This document shows positions 11,640-24,445 of a stretch of DNA of 64,000 bases, piece by piece. Each line of letters opens with the position of its first letter. Positions within the stretch are counted from its first letter, which is position 1. The notes beneath the pieces are model-generated. The model was not told the DNA's origin and made no database searches. It worked only from the letters and a program-made list of their open reading frames with translations. The position numbers were made by a program, and so were the translations under genes. Origin of the DNA: Arachis hypogaea (Eukaryota; Streptophyta; Magnoliopsida; Fabales; Fabaceae); the NCBI RefSeq assembly GCF_003086295.3, contig NC_092044.1, forward strand, positions 4,242,843 through 4,306,842, in the 5' to 3' direction.

Positions 11640-12000
11640 TCCCCAATCCCTTTCAATCGATACAAAAAAAATTGAAGATGCCGTTAGGTTTTCCCTCGCC
11701 GGATTGAACCTGGTAGCTAACAGACCGCACTGCATTAGATTTGATGCCGTTGTGGACAAGATTAGCCACGGGGACGCGGCATTCGTCGATGAGCTTGTTG
11801 CCGAGGAGAGTACCGTCGTGGCAGAAATCGAAGCATAAAAAGAGGCCCTCGGAACCTTCTAGAAGCGAGGGTGTAATTCACGCGAGGTCAAAGATTCCGG
11901 GTTAGTTCCGTCGCCATCGGTTTCTCTTTCGGTTCTGGTCCGCTGCTATTGACTCTAGTATGGTGAAGAGAGATCCATTGATGGTGTTGTTATTGATCTG
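11640..12000 (-). pseudogene. C2-domain protein remnant (SRC2-like), frameshifted
   Basis: Read on the minus strand, about 11850-11660 encodes LLGNKLIDECRVPVANL followed by SVSYQVQSGEGKPNGIFNFF. This matches the end of a plant SRC2/BAP-type C2 domain, where ...LGDK-GEV-VPVKDL... precedes SYQVR-PSGKP-GTLNF. A little upstream, in another frame (about 11950-11905), DGDGTNPESL recalls the DG-GTNP-W strand of the same domain. A frame change, in-frame stops and the absence of a full calcium-binding loop show it is broken. The plus-strand open frame at 11614-11838 is its shadow. The family is inferred from short motifs. Confidence 0.5.
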
Positions 12001-14321
12001 CTTCCAGCCATCCTTAAAATCAGAAAGAGGTGCTTTTGACTTGTTGAGAAGCAGGTGATGGTAAAGGTGGTGGTGATGAGTTGATTCCACCGCCGACTTT
12101 GATGTCGAAGTTCCTCCTTTCATCAGGTCTTTTTGAACTATAATTGTTGCTCCAAATGAAATCGTTCAAAGACAGGTTCGCCAGTTTCGAAGCCTACACA
12201 TGAAGTTGGTCACCGAATTACCAAAATGACTATTCTTAATTTTTCTCCATCTTCACAAACCCAACACATATTCCTTCAAATCCGAATGCACTTTTGAGTA
12301 TATGTTAGCAATGAATGAATACATAGAAGAAAAAAAAGCATTTCATGTGCAGAGAGATCTGTAGGACACTAATGGATTGGATTGGATTGGATTTGTTAAA
12401 AAAAAAAAAGATAATTTTAAATTCTGAATAGTTTTTGAAATTTTGGTTAGTTTTATCTACTGCAGTCTATCTTTTATAGTTACAGTGCTGGTCTTATTTT
12501 TTGTATGAATAGATTTGTCAACGTTTATATCATTTGTAGTTAGAAATGGTTATTTACTCAAGAAACTAATTAAGAGTGCAACCAATTTCAGTCATCTAGT
12601 TAAAAAACAGACTCGTTACCAAAAAAAAATAAAATTCACAACTCCTCGTTATACTAATTTTTTGAATTTTAAAATTAAAAATAGAAAAAGATTTGCTTAG
12701 TTGGGCTATATTGTAATTGGTTCATTTAGATTTTTTCATATTATTACACTAAAACCTTGAAAAAAAAAAACAAAATCAATCCTGCACCTCCTGATAAATT
12801 ATCATCAACATAAAATGAAGTTCATTCCACTCTCGTCACAAAATAATAATAATTGATGGTAATTAATAGTTAAAAGAAGAGGAGTTGAATCTTAGTCCAT
12901 TTTTGCTGAGTATTACTTGTTGCCCTTTAAAATAACTTCAAAAGATATTTCTTTTTTTTGTCTCATAACAAGTCAAAAGACATTTTTTTTCTCGTAACCG
13001 GTTAGGAGATATTTTTCAATTTTGTCTCCTACGCAACTGAAACAGAAATGGAGTAGAAGAGAAACAGAGAATCACACCCAGAAGTATCTTGGTTCAGCTG
13101 TTAAGTGCAATGTAACCTACATCCAGTCTCCATCACAATAGTAACGGAATTTCACTATAATAATCTGATTACATACACCAATTCTTCCCTAGGAACTACC
13201 CATTCTTGTTCGGGACAAGTCCAAATTCTATCCCCAAAACTGAACTTGACTTGGTCAACTACCAAGCTTTCAACCGCAAAGTGCTAACCCAACTTGCAAG
13301 AGAATCTCCACATGATCATGAAACACAACACAGATGTACAAAGGAACTCTTAGACATCTATGACTTTTTTCTTTAATTTTGCACTCTCTGTCTTTTTTTC
13401 TCACTGGCTTTTCTTACAAACCTCACTTTATTTGTCTTTTTCACCATGAGACTCAAACAGACAAAACTAAAGAAAAGAAAACAAAATAAAACCCATTGAA
13501 GCAGAAGAACTCTGTTAGCTTAGCATAGCTATGAGAACTCTGTGCTTTCTCTCCTTGTCTCAGCCCTTGGCCGTTCACCCTTATTATAAAAGGAGAAGCT
13601 TCCAAGGTTGAAAACGGTTCAACCAAGCCATCATCTTCTTCTCCAACACAAAAGCCGGTTCGGATAGAGAGAAGAGAGAGGAAAAACTAAAAAGCAAATC
13701 AACATGTATGTACCTCTCTCTCATCCCTTCTCATCAAGTTTCATCAATCTGAGTCTTTCATCTTGACTTTGTCTCCAAGAATAAATTCTGACCTTTGATG
13801 ACTCCTTGATCGTTGACAGCCCCTTCCTTTCCATATTTGTTTCTTCCTCCACGTAGCTCCAATAGCTACTTTCTGTCTTGGATGAACAAAAATGAAAATG
13901 AGCTTTACCACTGAGATCTTCTTCTCTGACCAAGGCCGATTGCTTCTATTCTTGGTATGGAGATCTTGAAGCTTCTTCTTCACATCTTGCCTTTAGTGAC
14001 AAAAATCTTAACCACGCGCATGCTTTGTCCTTTTGCAAAGGCCATCATCAACCTAGTCTTTTGCTTTTTCATAAATTCACTATTTTTCTCTAATAACTTC
14101 TTCAATCAACTTTTCCAGATGAAAGTGATAACCGAAAATAAGAGAGAAGAGAGAGAAGAAAAAAGGAAACTTTCAATGGAAGTAATTGAATGATATTAAA
14201 ACAAATTAATTTCCACTTCCATTCCTCTATGCATAAAGAAATATGTGGAGTCATTTAATACAATCAAATCACTTTTAATTTTTCCTTTTCAATTACCAAG
14301 GCATGAATTTAATCTATTCTA
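12001..14321. other. Intergenic, mostly unrecognised
   Basis: No gene was found. The stretch 13020-14030 has a less AT-rich, pyrimidine-rich composition and several short open frames on both strands. It reads like the LTR of an old copia-type retrotransposon, but I could not find a second LTR, a primer-binding site or target duplications, so this is only a suggestion. Confidence 0.3.
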
Positions 14322-15650
14322 TCTATTCTATTATATAAAAATCGGATTTCTACACTTAATGATGGAACTAACGTGGCATGCTTCTAAGAGAATTTTTCGA
14401 TTTATTTATTTTAACTCATTAAATAAAAGTTATTACAATAAACTAACTATATCAACTAATTGATTTGATTAGATATTTAAATATCATATAATTTATATCA
14501 ATTTGATTTGGTAATATTTCCTAATTCATTTATTTTAATATTCTGTTAGTATTTTTTTAATTGAATTCTTTTAATTTATTAAACCAAATTTATTGTGTAT
14601 ACTAATTAATTAATTTGATTAATTTATTAGTCATTAAATAATAAATTTATGAATAAAATAGACAACTGAGATATTTTTAACTAATAATTAAATCAAATAA
14701 TATATATTAAGCTAAATTCAAATCATGTGAATTAAAGACTAAATTAAAATAAGATAATTTCTTACTTATTCAAGTTGAGTGCAATAAATACAAATTAATT
14801 TTGTTAGATAATTATAGTTGTCTGGTCTACTATATATAGATGGCCACACAAAATTATAAGAATCATAATTTTTACTACTCTTGCTATTTCAACTCTTACC
14901 AAGTGATAACTTTCAAATTCAGAGAAACCCTGGAATTAACAATGGGTAATCCTGAGCCAAATCCCGTTTTCGGAAAGGAAATAAACATTAAGAAAGCGAG
15001 AATAAAAAAGGGATAGGTGCAGAGACTCAATGGAAGCTGTTCTAACAAATGGAGTTGACGACCTTTCCTTTCGCGTGAGGAAAGGAATCCTTTTGTACAA
15101 ATGAAATTCTCGAAAGGCTATACAGAAATATGTATATAGACTTGTTTACGTATTTGTACTGAAATACTATTTCAATTGATTAATGAATACACTACTCGAA
15201 ATCCCTATTTTTGAATCCTTATATCACAAATGGAAAGATGTCTATCACAAATGAAAGATGTGAATCAAATCAATTCCAAGTTAAAGAAATAATTGAATAT
15301 TCATATTAACTGATCAATTTATTCACTCCATCCTAGTCTGATAGATCCTCTGAAGAACTGATTAATCGGACGAGAATAAAGATAGAGTCCATTATAAATG
15401 TACCCAAAATGAGAAAGTACAGATGATTGTTTTATTGATTGTTTGTTTGATGAATATATATCAATTTAGGCATTCTACTAATGTGGATGGAAATTGACCT
15501 GTAGCAATACAAAATGACCAATGTATTTTTTTATAGTATTAGATATAAGAATATTTATTAAAATGAATATACCCATTTAATAATTTTTTTAATTGTTATA
15601 TTATTATGTTAGTCGTGTAAATTCTTTGAAGGCACGAGATAATAAAATAG
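14322..15650 (+). mobile_element. Helitron-type sequence, copy A, carrying a plastid DNA insert
   Basis: The sequence starts A|TCTATTCTATTATATAAAAA, the same as copy B at 16099. Homology to copy B runs to about 15593, with only the NUPT (14897-15390) as an extra block. Helitrons begin with TC after an A, as seen here. The 3' end is unclear: 15612-15645 has a degenerate CGTG...CACG stem followed by ATAGG, which may be a decayed CTRR end. Confidence 0.55.
14897..15390 (+). other. NUPT: nuclear copy of the plastid trnL(UAA) group I intron
   Basis: The 494 bp begin AAGTGATAACTTTCAAATTC and contain ATCCTGAGCCAAATCC, then GATAGGTGCAGAGACTCAAT, and finish GACGAGAATAAAGATAGAG. These are conserved landmarks of the chloroplast trnL-UAA intron in their native order, from just after the 5' exon to just before the 3' exon. 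The insert is slightly diverged (for example GGGTAATCC for GGGCAATCC). Neither trnL exon is complete, so no tRNA is encoded. The homologous position in Helitron copy B (about 16696) lacks the insert, so both junctions are defined. Confidence 0.92.
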
Positions 15651-16098
15651 GTTGACTTTAATATCATTAGAAGCTAAATTTAATGGTTCAAACAAGCATC
15701 CACCACTAATTATGTTAAAAAAGTAATTTGTAATAATAATGTGATTTACATATTAATTTTTTTTTAGTAAATTCATTTCAAAATGTAGAAATTAGACTCA
15801 ATTACACTAAAATTTTAAAGGTAATATAAAATTTGACAACAAATTTAACACTCATTAAGAAAATAAATTTATTTATAGCTATTTTCTAATTATAAATAAT
15901 AACAAGACTTATGAAAAAATATTAATGTTATCACTCTTATTAATTAAATCATAATATTAGGTAGTTAATAGCTTCATAGGCGAAAATTATTAAATAATTA
16001 TGTAAAAATTAGTAACAAACAAGCAATAAGAATTTAGAAAAAAATCTATTATATAATACCAATTTCATAATTAAAATATGTCTCATATCATATTCTCA
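15651..16098. other. AT-rich spacer between the two Helitron copies
   Basis: No gene, and no repeat other than simple AT-rich sequence, is seen. Confidence 0.4.
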
Positions 16099-17631
16099 TC
16101 TATTCTATTATATAAAAATCAGGTTTCTGCACTTAATGATGGAATTGACGTGACATGCATGCTTATGAGAGTGTTTAGCGATTTGTTTCTTTTAACTCAT
16201 TAAATACAACTTATTATGATAAATCAACTATATCTACTAATCGATTTAATTAGATATTTAAATATCACATAATTTATTATAATTTATATCAAATTAATTT
16301 GGTAGTATTTTTTAATTTATTTCTTTTAATATTTTGTTAGTATTTTTTAATTTTTTTAATTTATTAAATAAAATTAATTATACTAATTATCTATATTAAT
16401 TAATTAATTATACTAATTAATTAATCATTGAAAACAAATCTATGCATAAAATACATTCTCAATATATTTTTCATTAATAATTAAATCAAATAAAATCATA
16501 TATATTAAGCTAAATTTAAATCATGTGAATTAAGGACTAAAATAAAATAAGATAATTTTTTACTTATTCAAATTGAATGTAATAAATAAAATTAATTTTG
16601 TTAGATAATCATAGTCTTCTGATCTTCTATATATAGATAGCCACACAAAAATTATAAAAATGATCACTTTTATCACTTTTACTATTTCAACTCTTTTTTT
16701 TTATGTATAAATATACTCAAAATGAGAAGGTATGGATGAGTGTTTCATTAATTGTTTATTTGATAAATATTATAGTTTGAAAATATCTTAATTTAGGCAT
16801 TCTACTACTGTCGATGGAAGTTGAACCTGTAGTAATTCAGGGTGATCATGATATTTTTTATAGTATTATATAAAAAATATTTTTAAAATGAATATACCCA
16901 TTGTAATTAATTTTTTTTGTCAATCTGTTATCTTTTTCCTAACAAACAATATCCAGGTTGAATATATTATTTTCATCAGAAGTCATACATAATTGATTGA
17001 TAATTCTATATATAAAAATACTCATGTGGTAACTAAATACTATATTGTTATTTTGCTAAAGTTAATTCTTCTATGATTATGCGAATGTATAGCACTATCA
17101 GGTGAAAATTGATTGGATTACATTTATGTCCAACGAGGTAGGTGATCTTTTAGGCCTAATCACAATCAGAGTTGAGGAAGGTTTGAAAAATGCTATAAAT
17201 ACAAATACTTTTTATTTTTAATACCCAATAATAAATATATAAATTAAAATTAATATTGTTCCGTACAAAATTATAAAATGTATAGCATACTCAAAACATA
17301 TCCAATCCATATTAACTATCACTATTTATCAATTAAATTATGACAAATCTGGTTATTAAAAAAGATTAAAATTAACTTAAATATACACAATATTATTCAT
17401 GCTTTTCATTTTTATTTTATTATCATAAAAAGTCATACATATTATAAGAGAACCTCATCTTTTTATTAACGGTTCTTTCATTCAATGGTTTCTATAAAAA
17501 AAAAAAAGGCATAATAATATTGTGTTTGGCAAGAATATATAGGATTTTGAAAGGTTGAAGCATAGGTTTAATTCTTAACATATTCGTAGATGAAGTGTAA
17601 AGTAGATAAAAAGATAGCTAATAAAAAAGAA

Positions 17632-17893
17632 TAAACTACTATTTGTATCCAACTATCTATGAAAGATACAAACGCGGACAAATGTATTCATATAAGAATA
17701 AAACGACAATTATACCCACGACAGATAGCTTCCGTGTGCCAAAAATACTCTAACGAACTAATTGTGTAACCAACATCTGGGTATTCTTGGCACACGGAAA
17801 CCATATTCCGTAGTTATAATTATTGTTTTATTCTTATATTGGTACATTTGTCAGCATCTGTATCTTTTATGGGTACAAATGATAATTTATTTA
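17632..17893. mobile_element. MITE with about 110-bp terminal inverted repeats
   Basis: The left half (TAAACTACTATTTGTATCC..., through GCTTCCGTGTGCCAA near 17730) is mirrored by the right half ending at 17893. Nearly the whole 262-bp element folds into one hairpin. It has no coding capacity. Confidence 0.85.
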
Positions 17894-20339
17894 ATAAAAA
17901 AATAAATGGTTAAAGCTTTCTCAATACTAACCGTCGTAATGTATGACAGGTGTTCTATAATTTTTTTGGATTTGATTGTTTCTTTATTATTATATGTTGT
18001 TCTATTTAATTTATGCTAAAAAGACTTATGATAATCATCTTATTGTGGTAGTGTAAAAGTTATAAATGCTATATTTACTTTATATGCTCTTAAATCTCAT
18101 GTTCAGTAATTATTAAAAGAAATAATTGGTTTAATATCTATTTTATATTCTATTTAAATTATAATAATGAGTAAATATTTTTTTCAAAATAAATAATGCG
18201 ATTTTTCATAAAAACAACGTTTAAATAATTGTAAAATTAGATTATACTACAGATGATGATAAATATCTTGATATTTAGATCTGCTATAAAACCAATTTTT
18301 AGGAATATTATGTTGTATTATATAATTTAGTTATATTTTTTATCTTCAATCTATATTATTTAGATTGGCATATTTTTAAAAAGGGTTATTCAATTTTTTT
18401 AAATTATAAATCAAATCAGTTACAATTTATGTTATGGTTAAACTCAAACTTTTATTTATCTTGTCATATTATTATATATATATAAATATTAAATTCTTTG
18501 ATTAAACACTTATTTGATTACGAAATGATGTTATATATTACTTTTATATTGGTAATTAAATTTCAATTACTACACAAATATTATATTTTAAGTAATTGTA
18601 TATTTATTGGAAAATTATTATATAATTTTAAGATTATTTAATTATGTTTATTTTTTTAAAAATATTGTCATTATCGGAGAGAAACTAATATTTGTGATAG
18701 TCTAAAGTTAAAAAATAAAAGTACAAAATATTAATATACTGAGTTTTTGAAGTATAAATCTTAAAGTAAATATATGTGATTATAATTAATAATCATAATT
18801 AAAAGTCTTTATTTTATTTCAATTTGTTTAGGACATATTTATCTTAAATTTTATTTTTTTTATTAATTCATATTTTTTATACATTTAATTATCATTAATT
18901 TATATAAATTAAAATATATAACTTAAAAAAATAGATATGTGTCTAAAAAATAAAAAAAATATATTTTATTTTTGTTAGTAAAAAATTTATGTTGCTTTAG
19001 CTTTTTTTTTTGGCATCATATCTAACATTTTTACTATAATTAAAAGTTAGAGATAAATTATTAAATATAAATTAATAAAAAAATAATATTTAATGAATTA
19101 TCATAATCACATTTAAAAGTATTTAAGTTATTTTTATATAATAAAAATATATACTTTAAAAAATATTTGTATATAATTTACTAACAAATATATAAGATAT
19201 TTATCATAATTTTTATTTTTAATAAAAATATCATTATATTAAAGTAATGCATTTTAAAGATGTATAAATAAAACTTTTATTAAAAAAAAAAATTCAAGAT
19301 AGCAAATGCAATTTTATTTTTATTTTATACCTAATATTTAGTTTTAATTTTACCTTTAGAGTTTCAATATGTTTCAATTAAACCATTAGGGTGAACAACA
19401 TTAATTATAACTAATTAATTATATTATTTGATTTGACCAAAATTAAATAAACATTAAATTATTTAATAAATAATAAACAAATAAATAAGTTTAATTTGAA
19501 TTATTTTCTTATTATTTTTTATATCTAGAAATCATAATGTACTTTATGTATTTTGATTAATAATTCTTAAAAGAGTTACTATTTTATTTACTAATATTTT
19601 AATTTTTTTATAATATTTTCATAAAACTTTATTAATAGGTTCTTCTTTATAATATTTTTTTTGAATTTTTTAATAAAAATATATCTTAATTTTTGTCTTT
19701 TATTTTTTATATTTATTGATTATACTAATTTTTTTACAGTGTATTTTTATCAATTACATGTATTATTTTTCTGCTTTTTTTTACTTTTTTAAATTATTTT
19801 ATTACCTTATTTTTAATTATTTATTTTAATTTCACTCCTCATATGTTTATTATATATATTTCACTTCATCTTAACTTCAATTTCATAGTTAACTTTCAAT
19901 TATATAAAATGTCTTTTAAAACATTCTTAAATATATTTTTTATTATATACAATCATTAGGATAAATAAATAAATATAAATTGAATATATAATTTAATTTT
20001 AATTTAAACTAAAAATTAAATGAATTGTCAGAAAAATAGCAACTAATTTTATTTTTAATTTTTCTATAATTTATTTAAAGGTAAAAATCTCTCTATAACC
20101 ACTAACATCGCTGATAATAAAATTATAAGTCTCTATAAAATAATATATATATATATATATGTAATTTTAAAGTTATTAATCATAGATTATGAACAAATTT
20201 TTTTTTCACATGTAATCTTTTTATTTTTTTCTAAAATTTTTCAAAAAATTATCAACATTTAAGTTGTCTATACATCACTTCTCAAAATATTATGATTTCA
20301 CAAGTTATAATATGTGGAGTAAATCACCTTTATAAACTA

Positions 20340-20760
20340 TTTGCAAATCAATTTTACGTATATCTGCCAAAGTAAAAAAATTACGTGCATGTCTCAATTT
20401 ACATATATATATAAATCAAATTTACAGAGTTCGAATGATGTGTTTTTGTAGTAAATCGAATCTATAAGATTCGAATTACTTGGATGATATCTATGTTACT
20501 AAATCGAATGAAAGAGATTTCATTTACAATAAACTAGATTGCTATTAAGTGAGTATAAATCGAACATTATTGTTTTGATTTAGCATGGACCATATAAATC
20601 AAAATTTATAAATTCGATTTAGTAGGGGATGACATAATTCGAATTCAATTTACTTTCAAATCATAATGTCAAGTAAGTTGAATCCTATAGATTCGATTTA
20701 TTACTTATTACCCTAATTCGAATTCATTAAATTCGATTTATATAGAAATGTAAATGGAGA
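20340..20760. repeat. Block of short repeats built on TAAATCGAAT and ATTCGAATT motifs
   Basis: At least six short palindromic units such as AATCGAATCTATAAGATTCG recur in both orientations over about 400 bp. This resembles a decayed MITE or satellite-like element; the family is not identified. Confidence 0.5.
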
Positions 20761-20855
20761 TAACTAGATAACATTTTTGGGTTTGGGGGATTTAGGTAAT
20801 TTTGGGTGGCTTTGGTTTATCAACATAAATTAACCTAATATGTGATATTAATTAT

Positions 20856-20861
<6 letters not shown>

Positions 20862-20919
<58 letters not shown>
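20862..20919. repeat. (TA)n microsatellite, about 58 bp
   Basis: Uninterrupted TA run. An open frame crossing it encodes only Ile-Tyr repeats and is spurious. Confidence 0.97.
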
Positions 20920-20923
<4 letters not shown>

Positions 20924-21634
20924 TGATTAAAAGAATTTGTAGAGAAATAAAATGTTGGAGAAGAAAATAGATAAAAAAAATAATTTTTTATTGTTTGGAT
21001 CAACAAAAAAATTGAATAAAAAACATAAAAATGTATATGGAGCTTATGTAAATTTTTTCTCTTCAAATTTGCGAAAAAAACTTATGCAGAAGTGCAAACA
21101 TGGGTTAAAATACAGAGATACCATTTGAATTATAATTTATATATAATATATAAAAACATTAATATAATTTTACTCTATTGTAATTTTTTCTCTTCTTACT
21201 TTTTCTTCCATCCAAGTAAAAGAAATTTTTTCTTCTATTTTCTTTCCATTCATTTTTTCTTCATATAAACACACACACAAAAATATATTTTTCTTTCCAT
21301 TTTGTTTCCTCTCATTTTCTTTCTTTCTATTTTCTTTCCTCTTATTTTTTATCTTATATTCAAACAATAGCTTAGTATTTATCTATTTATCTTCTATTAA
21401 TATTGTTATAACAAGGATACATGTGACTGTATAAAAATGATATAACCAAAACTTTGATTATCTGAGAATTTATTGAGTGGCTAGAATAGCTCCATGTCAC
21501 AAACCAATGAATGCTAGCAATAGGGATGATCACAAAAGCAGTAAAAAAAGGTATTTGTAGGGATTACTCGCATTTTGGGCTAGATGAGGACTCGTGAAAT
21601 CCTCACGACCTGCCACCCAAAAATGGATGGGGAC

Positions 21635-22299
21635 TTGGGGTGGCAAACGGGCCAAAATACGTTGGGCTGACCCGCATAACCCGACAAAAAAGGAGGATCG
21701 GGCTAGAAATTTGAAACTGCCAAACTCAAAAAGTCCCCCTACCCCGCACAGCCTAATCCATGAGCTTTGGCGGGCTTCGGTGGGACAGTGTAGGTTTCTC
21801 CGCTAGGCCAAGCTTTTATTTTATCAAGACCATTTTTTTTACAAATTTCTATGATGTTATTAATTTACAAGAGGATGAAAATGATAATTGAAGATGTTTT
21901 AAGTTATATTTTGGATTATGTTTTTATGTTTGATTGATTATAAACTTGATGTTTAATTATATATTTTGGACAATATTTGTTTTATTTTGGACAATAATGA
22001 TTTTATTATTTTGTTTCAAAAAATTTGATTTATAATTATGTTTATTACATATTTATAATTATAATTTTTTATATTTTTAGAAATTAGAAATTTATTAAAA
22101 TTATTGTGAAATTATATATATTGTTTAATATTTAATAATTTATAAAAAAAAGGGAGAGCCCGCCAACCCGCCAGCCTACCATTAGGCGGGGCGGGGGAGA
22201 AATTTAAGACCGTCTTACTAGGCGGGGCGGGGCAGGCTAGCCCACCAGATCGAGGGTTTTTTGGCGAGACAGGACGGGTTTTCCTATTTGCTACCCATA
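21635..22299. mobile_element. hAT-type non-autonomous element with 8-bp target duplication
   Basis: The termini TTGGGGTGGCAAA and TTTGCTACCCATA are imperfect inverted repeats. The flanks ATGGGGAC (21627-21634) and ATAGGGAC (22300-22307) form an 8-bp target duplication with one mismatch, as expected for hAT elements. GC-rich subterminal blocks (GGGCTGACCCGC..., CCCGCCAACCCGCC...) lie at both ends around an AT-rich core. The surrounding GC-rich sequence (about 21530-21634 and 22308-22335) looks like an older element of the same kind into which it inserted. Confidence 0.8.
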
Positions 22300-23789
22300 A
22301 TAGGGACACAGGCATAAGTACCTGCTCCATGGAATAAAATTATTAATTTATTCCTATTTGCTACTAGGCCCAAATATATCTTAGATTAATATTTTGAGTC
22401 ATTGTTATATAGCAAATACTATACTGCAATATTATAATACTTAGTATATGTAAAAGTTGAATATATTTATAAGATATTTTTTTAATTCAAATTAAAAAAA
22501 ATAATTATCTCTTTTTTAGTTTTAAATATTATTTTTCAATGTAGCAAAAAAGTAAAAATAACAATAATAACTCACATAATTAAAATAGATAATTTTAATA
22601 TATAAATGACACTATATATATCAAGAATTATTATATATGATATATAATTTTTTTCTGTAATGACTATTTATATAATTTATTGAACAATTTTTTATCTTAA
22701 TATTTAATAAATTAACATACAAAATATCATTTAACATACAAAATAAATAACTTAAGTCATCATCTAGGACAATAAATATGATAGTGCAAATATTTATTTA
22801 TTTATTAGTAGTGAAAAATATATAAATAGTATAAACTGATTTTTTTAGTATAAAAGCAATAATAAAAATTATTAATTAAGTTAATTACCTAATTAAAAAA
22901 TTATAAAAAATTATTTAAATAATAATAACAAATAAGTAGATTACTATTTTTACATATTACAAAGTTTATAAAAAAATTTGGATAATAAATCAATCCTCAA
23001 TAGATTATATATTAATTCTATCAAAAAATAAATAATTAATACATTGGATATTATTATTTACGTACTAATATAATATATATATTATCGATTATTAAGTTTA
23101 TAATTAATTTTTAATCCAGTTTTTGGTAATTAAAAATTAAATGTTGAAATTATTAAATGCTAAATATTTTACATTTAACCAATTTATTTTTTATTGAAAT
23201 TAAAAAAAATGAGTCATTAATCAATTCTAAATTTAAATTTAAATTTGAGTAAGAAAATAAAAAATATTTTAAATTTTATCTCACTAATCAGAATTAATTT
23301 CAAGATAAGAAATTATTTTGCACATCATATATATATTGTAGGATAGTATGGTCATTTGCTATTTTTTAATGGTAAATATTGTCAAATAAAGTTGTGTAAA
23401 AAATTAGAAAAAAATGTATTTGTAAATTTAGAAAATATTAATTTATTTTTCAATAGAATAAATTATATATTGAATACCAAAAGTTATTATTGGTTTCTCT
23501 TCACACTAACTAATACTCAATGATGGTGTTTCGCTACACCATGTTATCAAGAAATATTAATCAATCTAATAACTTTTGTAATGACATAAGTTTATGAATT
23601 TGAAAATTTAAAAATCATTTCATAAAATGTAAAGTTTTAACAAGTAACAATGTTAATCATATTGTTTTGACTTTAAGAATGAATACGATACCAACAAATA
23701 AAATTGTCCTAAGTAAATTTTAACAAAGACAAAAGTATATAAATATTGCTATTAATGAAAAATTAATCTATTTTAAAGAGAAATACAAT

Positions 23790-23935
23790 TTTTTTCTACG
23801 GATTTTCTAACTCGACAAGTCGAGAATTAATCCATCACATATTGATGTTCTATTTATTAAGAATGAGATTCGAATTTCAAAAACTTACTTAAGTAAACAA
23901 ATGAGATAACTATTCAACCAATCCAAATTGATTAA
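23790..23935 (-). repeat. SINE-like tRNA-related repeat, copy 1 (old)
   Basis: Degenerate member of the family described at 56945-57140: AGATTCGAATTTC box-B complement followed by ACTTACTTAAGTAAAC and CAACCAATCCAAATTG. Confidence 0.55.
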
Positions 23936-24445
23936 AATAAATATTAATTATTTTTAATATTTTTAAATTATAAAATATTTATAATAATTAATATATATAT
24001 TTTTCATTTAAATTTTAATAAAAAATTTTATATAATTTTATGTATTACCCCGTGCAAGGCACGAAAACATACACTAGTTTAATCAAAATTTGAATTTCAT
24101 AGGAAGCAACCGAAGAAAGCATGTTCCACTACTTTTTTCCTTCTTTCAATTTCGGATCAAAGTTTCTTGGTCTCTCATCAAAAATCAAGTTAGGCTATTC
24201 ACATGAAACTTTGCCCAAATAACTTTAATATCTATTTAAATGATTCAGCCATATAGTTTGAAATTATTTTTTGCACAAGGGCTGAATAATTTTTTTATCA
24301 TATTGGGGTTATGTGACTTTTGGCCCAATAACAAAATTATCATATTTCAAATTTTCGAAACTCATCAATAATAATAATTTCTTCGTCAAATTTTAGTTCT
24401 TAACTAATTAATAACTATCTATGCATGATGAAAATTTAAATTTAG

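Larger units (their letters stand above)
16099..24076 (+). mobile_element. Helitron-type element, copy B, non-autonomous, with nested insertions
   Basis: The 5' end is A|TCTATTCTATTATATAAAAA at 16099. The 3' end at 24045-24076 shows CCGTGC-AAG-GCACG, a short hairpin, then 13 bases later CTAG followed by host T. This is the Helitron signature: TC start, subterminal hairpin, CTRR end, insertion between A and T. No Rep/helicase frame exists in its 8 kb. The interior is very AT-rich and contains a MITE (17632-17893), a block of repeated TAAATCGAAT-type motifs (20340-20760), a (TA)n tract and a hAT element (21635-22299). That both ends belong to one element is an inference. Confidence 0.6.

Noticed and set aside
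11614..11838. 74-codon plus-strand ORF
   Set aside because: The recognisable protein motifs (C2 domain) are on the opposite strand, so this is a shadow of a pseudogene.
13020..14030. A solo LTR of a copia-type element
   Set aside because: The texture is suggestive, but no paired LTR, primer site, TG..CA ends or target duplication could be located.
14897..15390. A functional tRNA-Leu gene
   Set aside because: Only the intron of plastid trnL is present; both exons are missing.
15612..15650. A 3' terminus for Helitron copy A
   Set aside because: The stem is only about 4 bp and the terminal motif is ATAGG, not CTRR; kept only as a weak possibility.
20860..21066. 68-codon minus frame with Ile-Tyr repeats
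   Set aside because: It is read through a (TA)n microsatellite.
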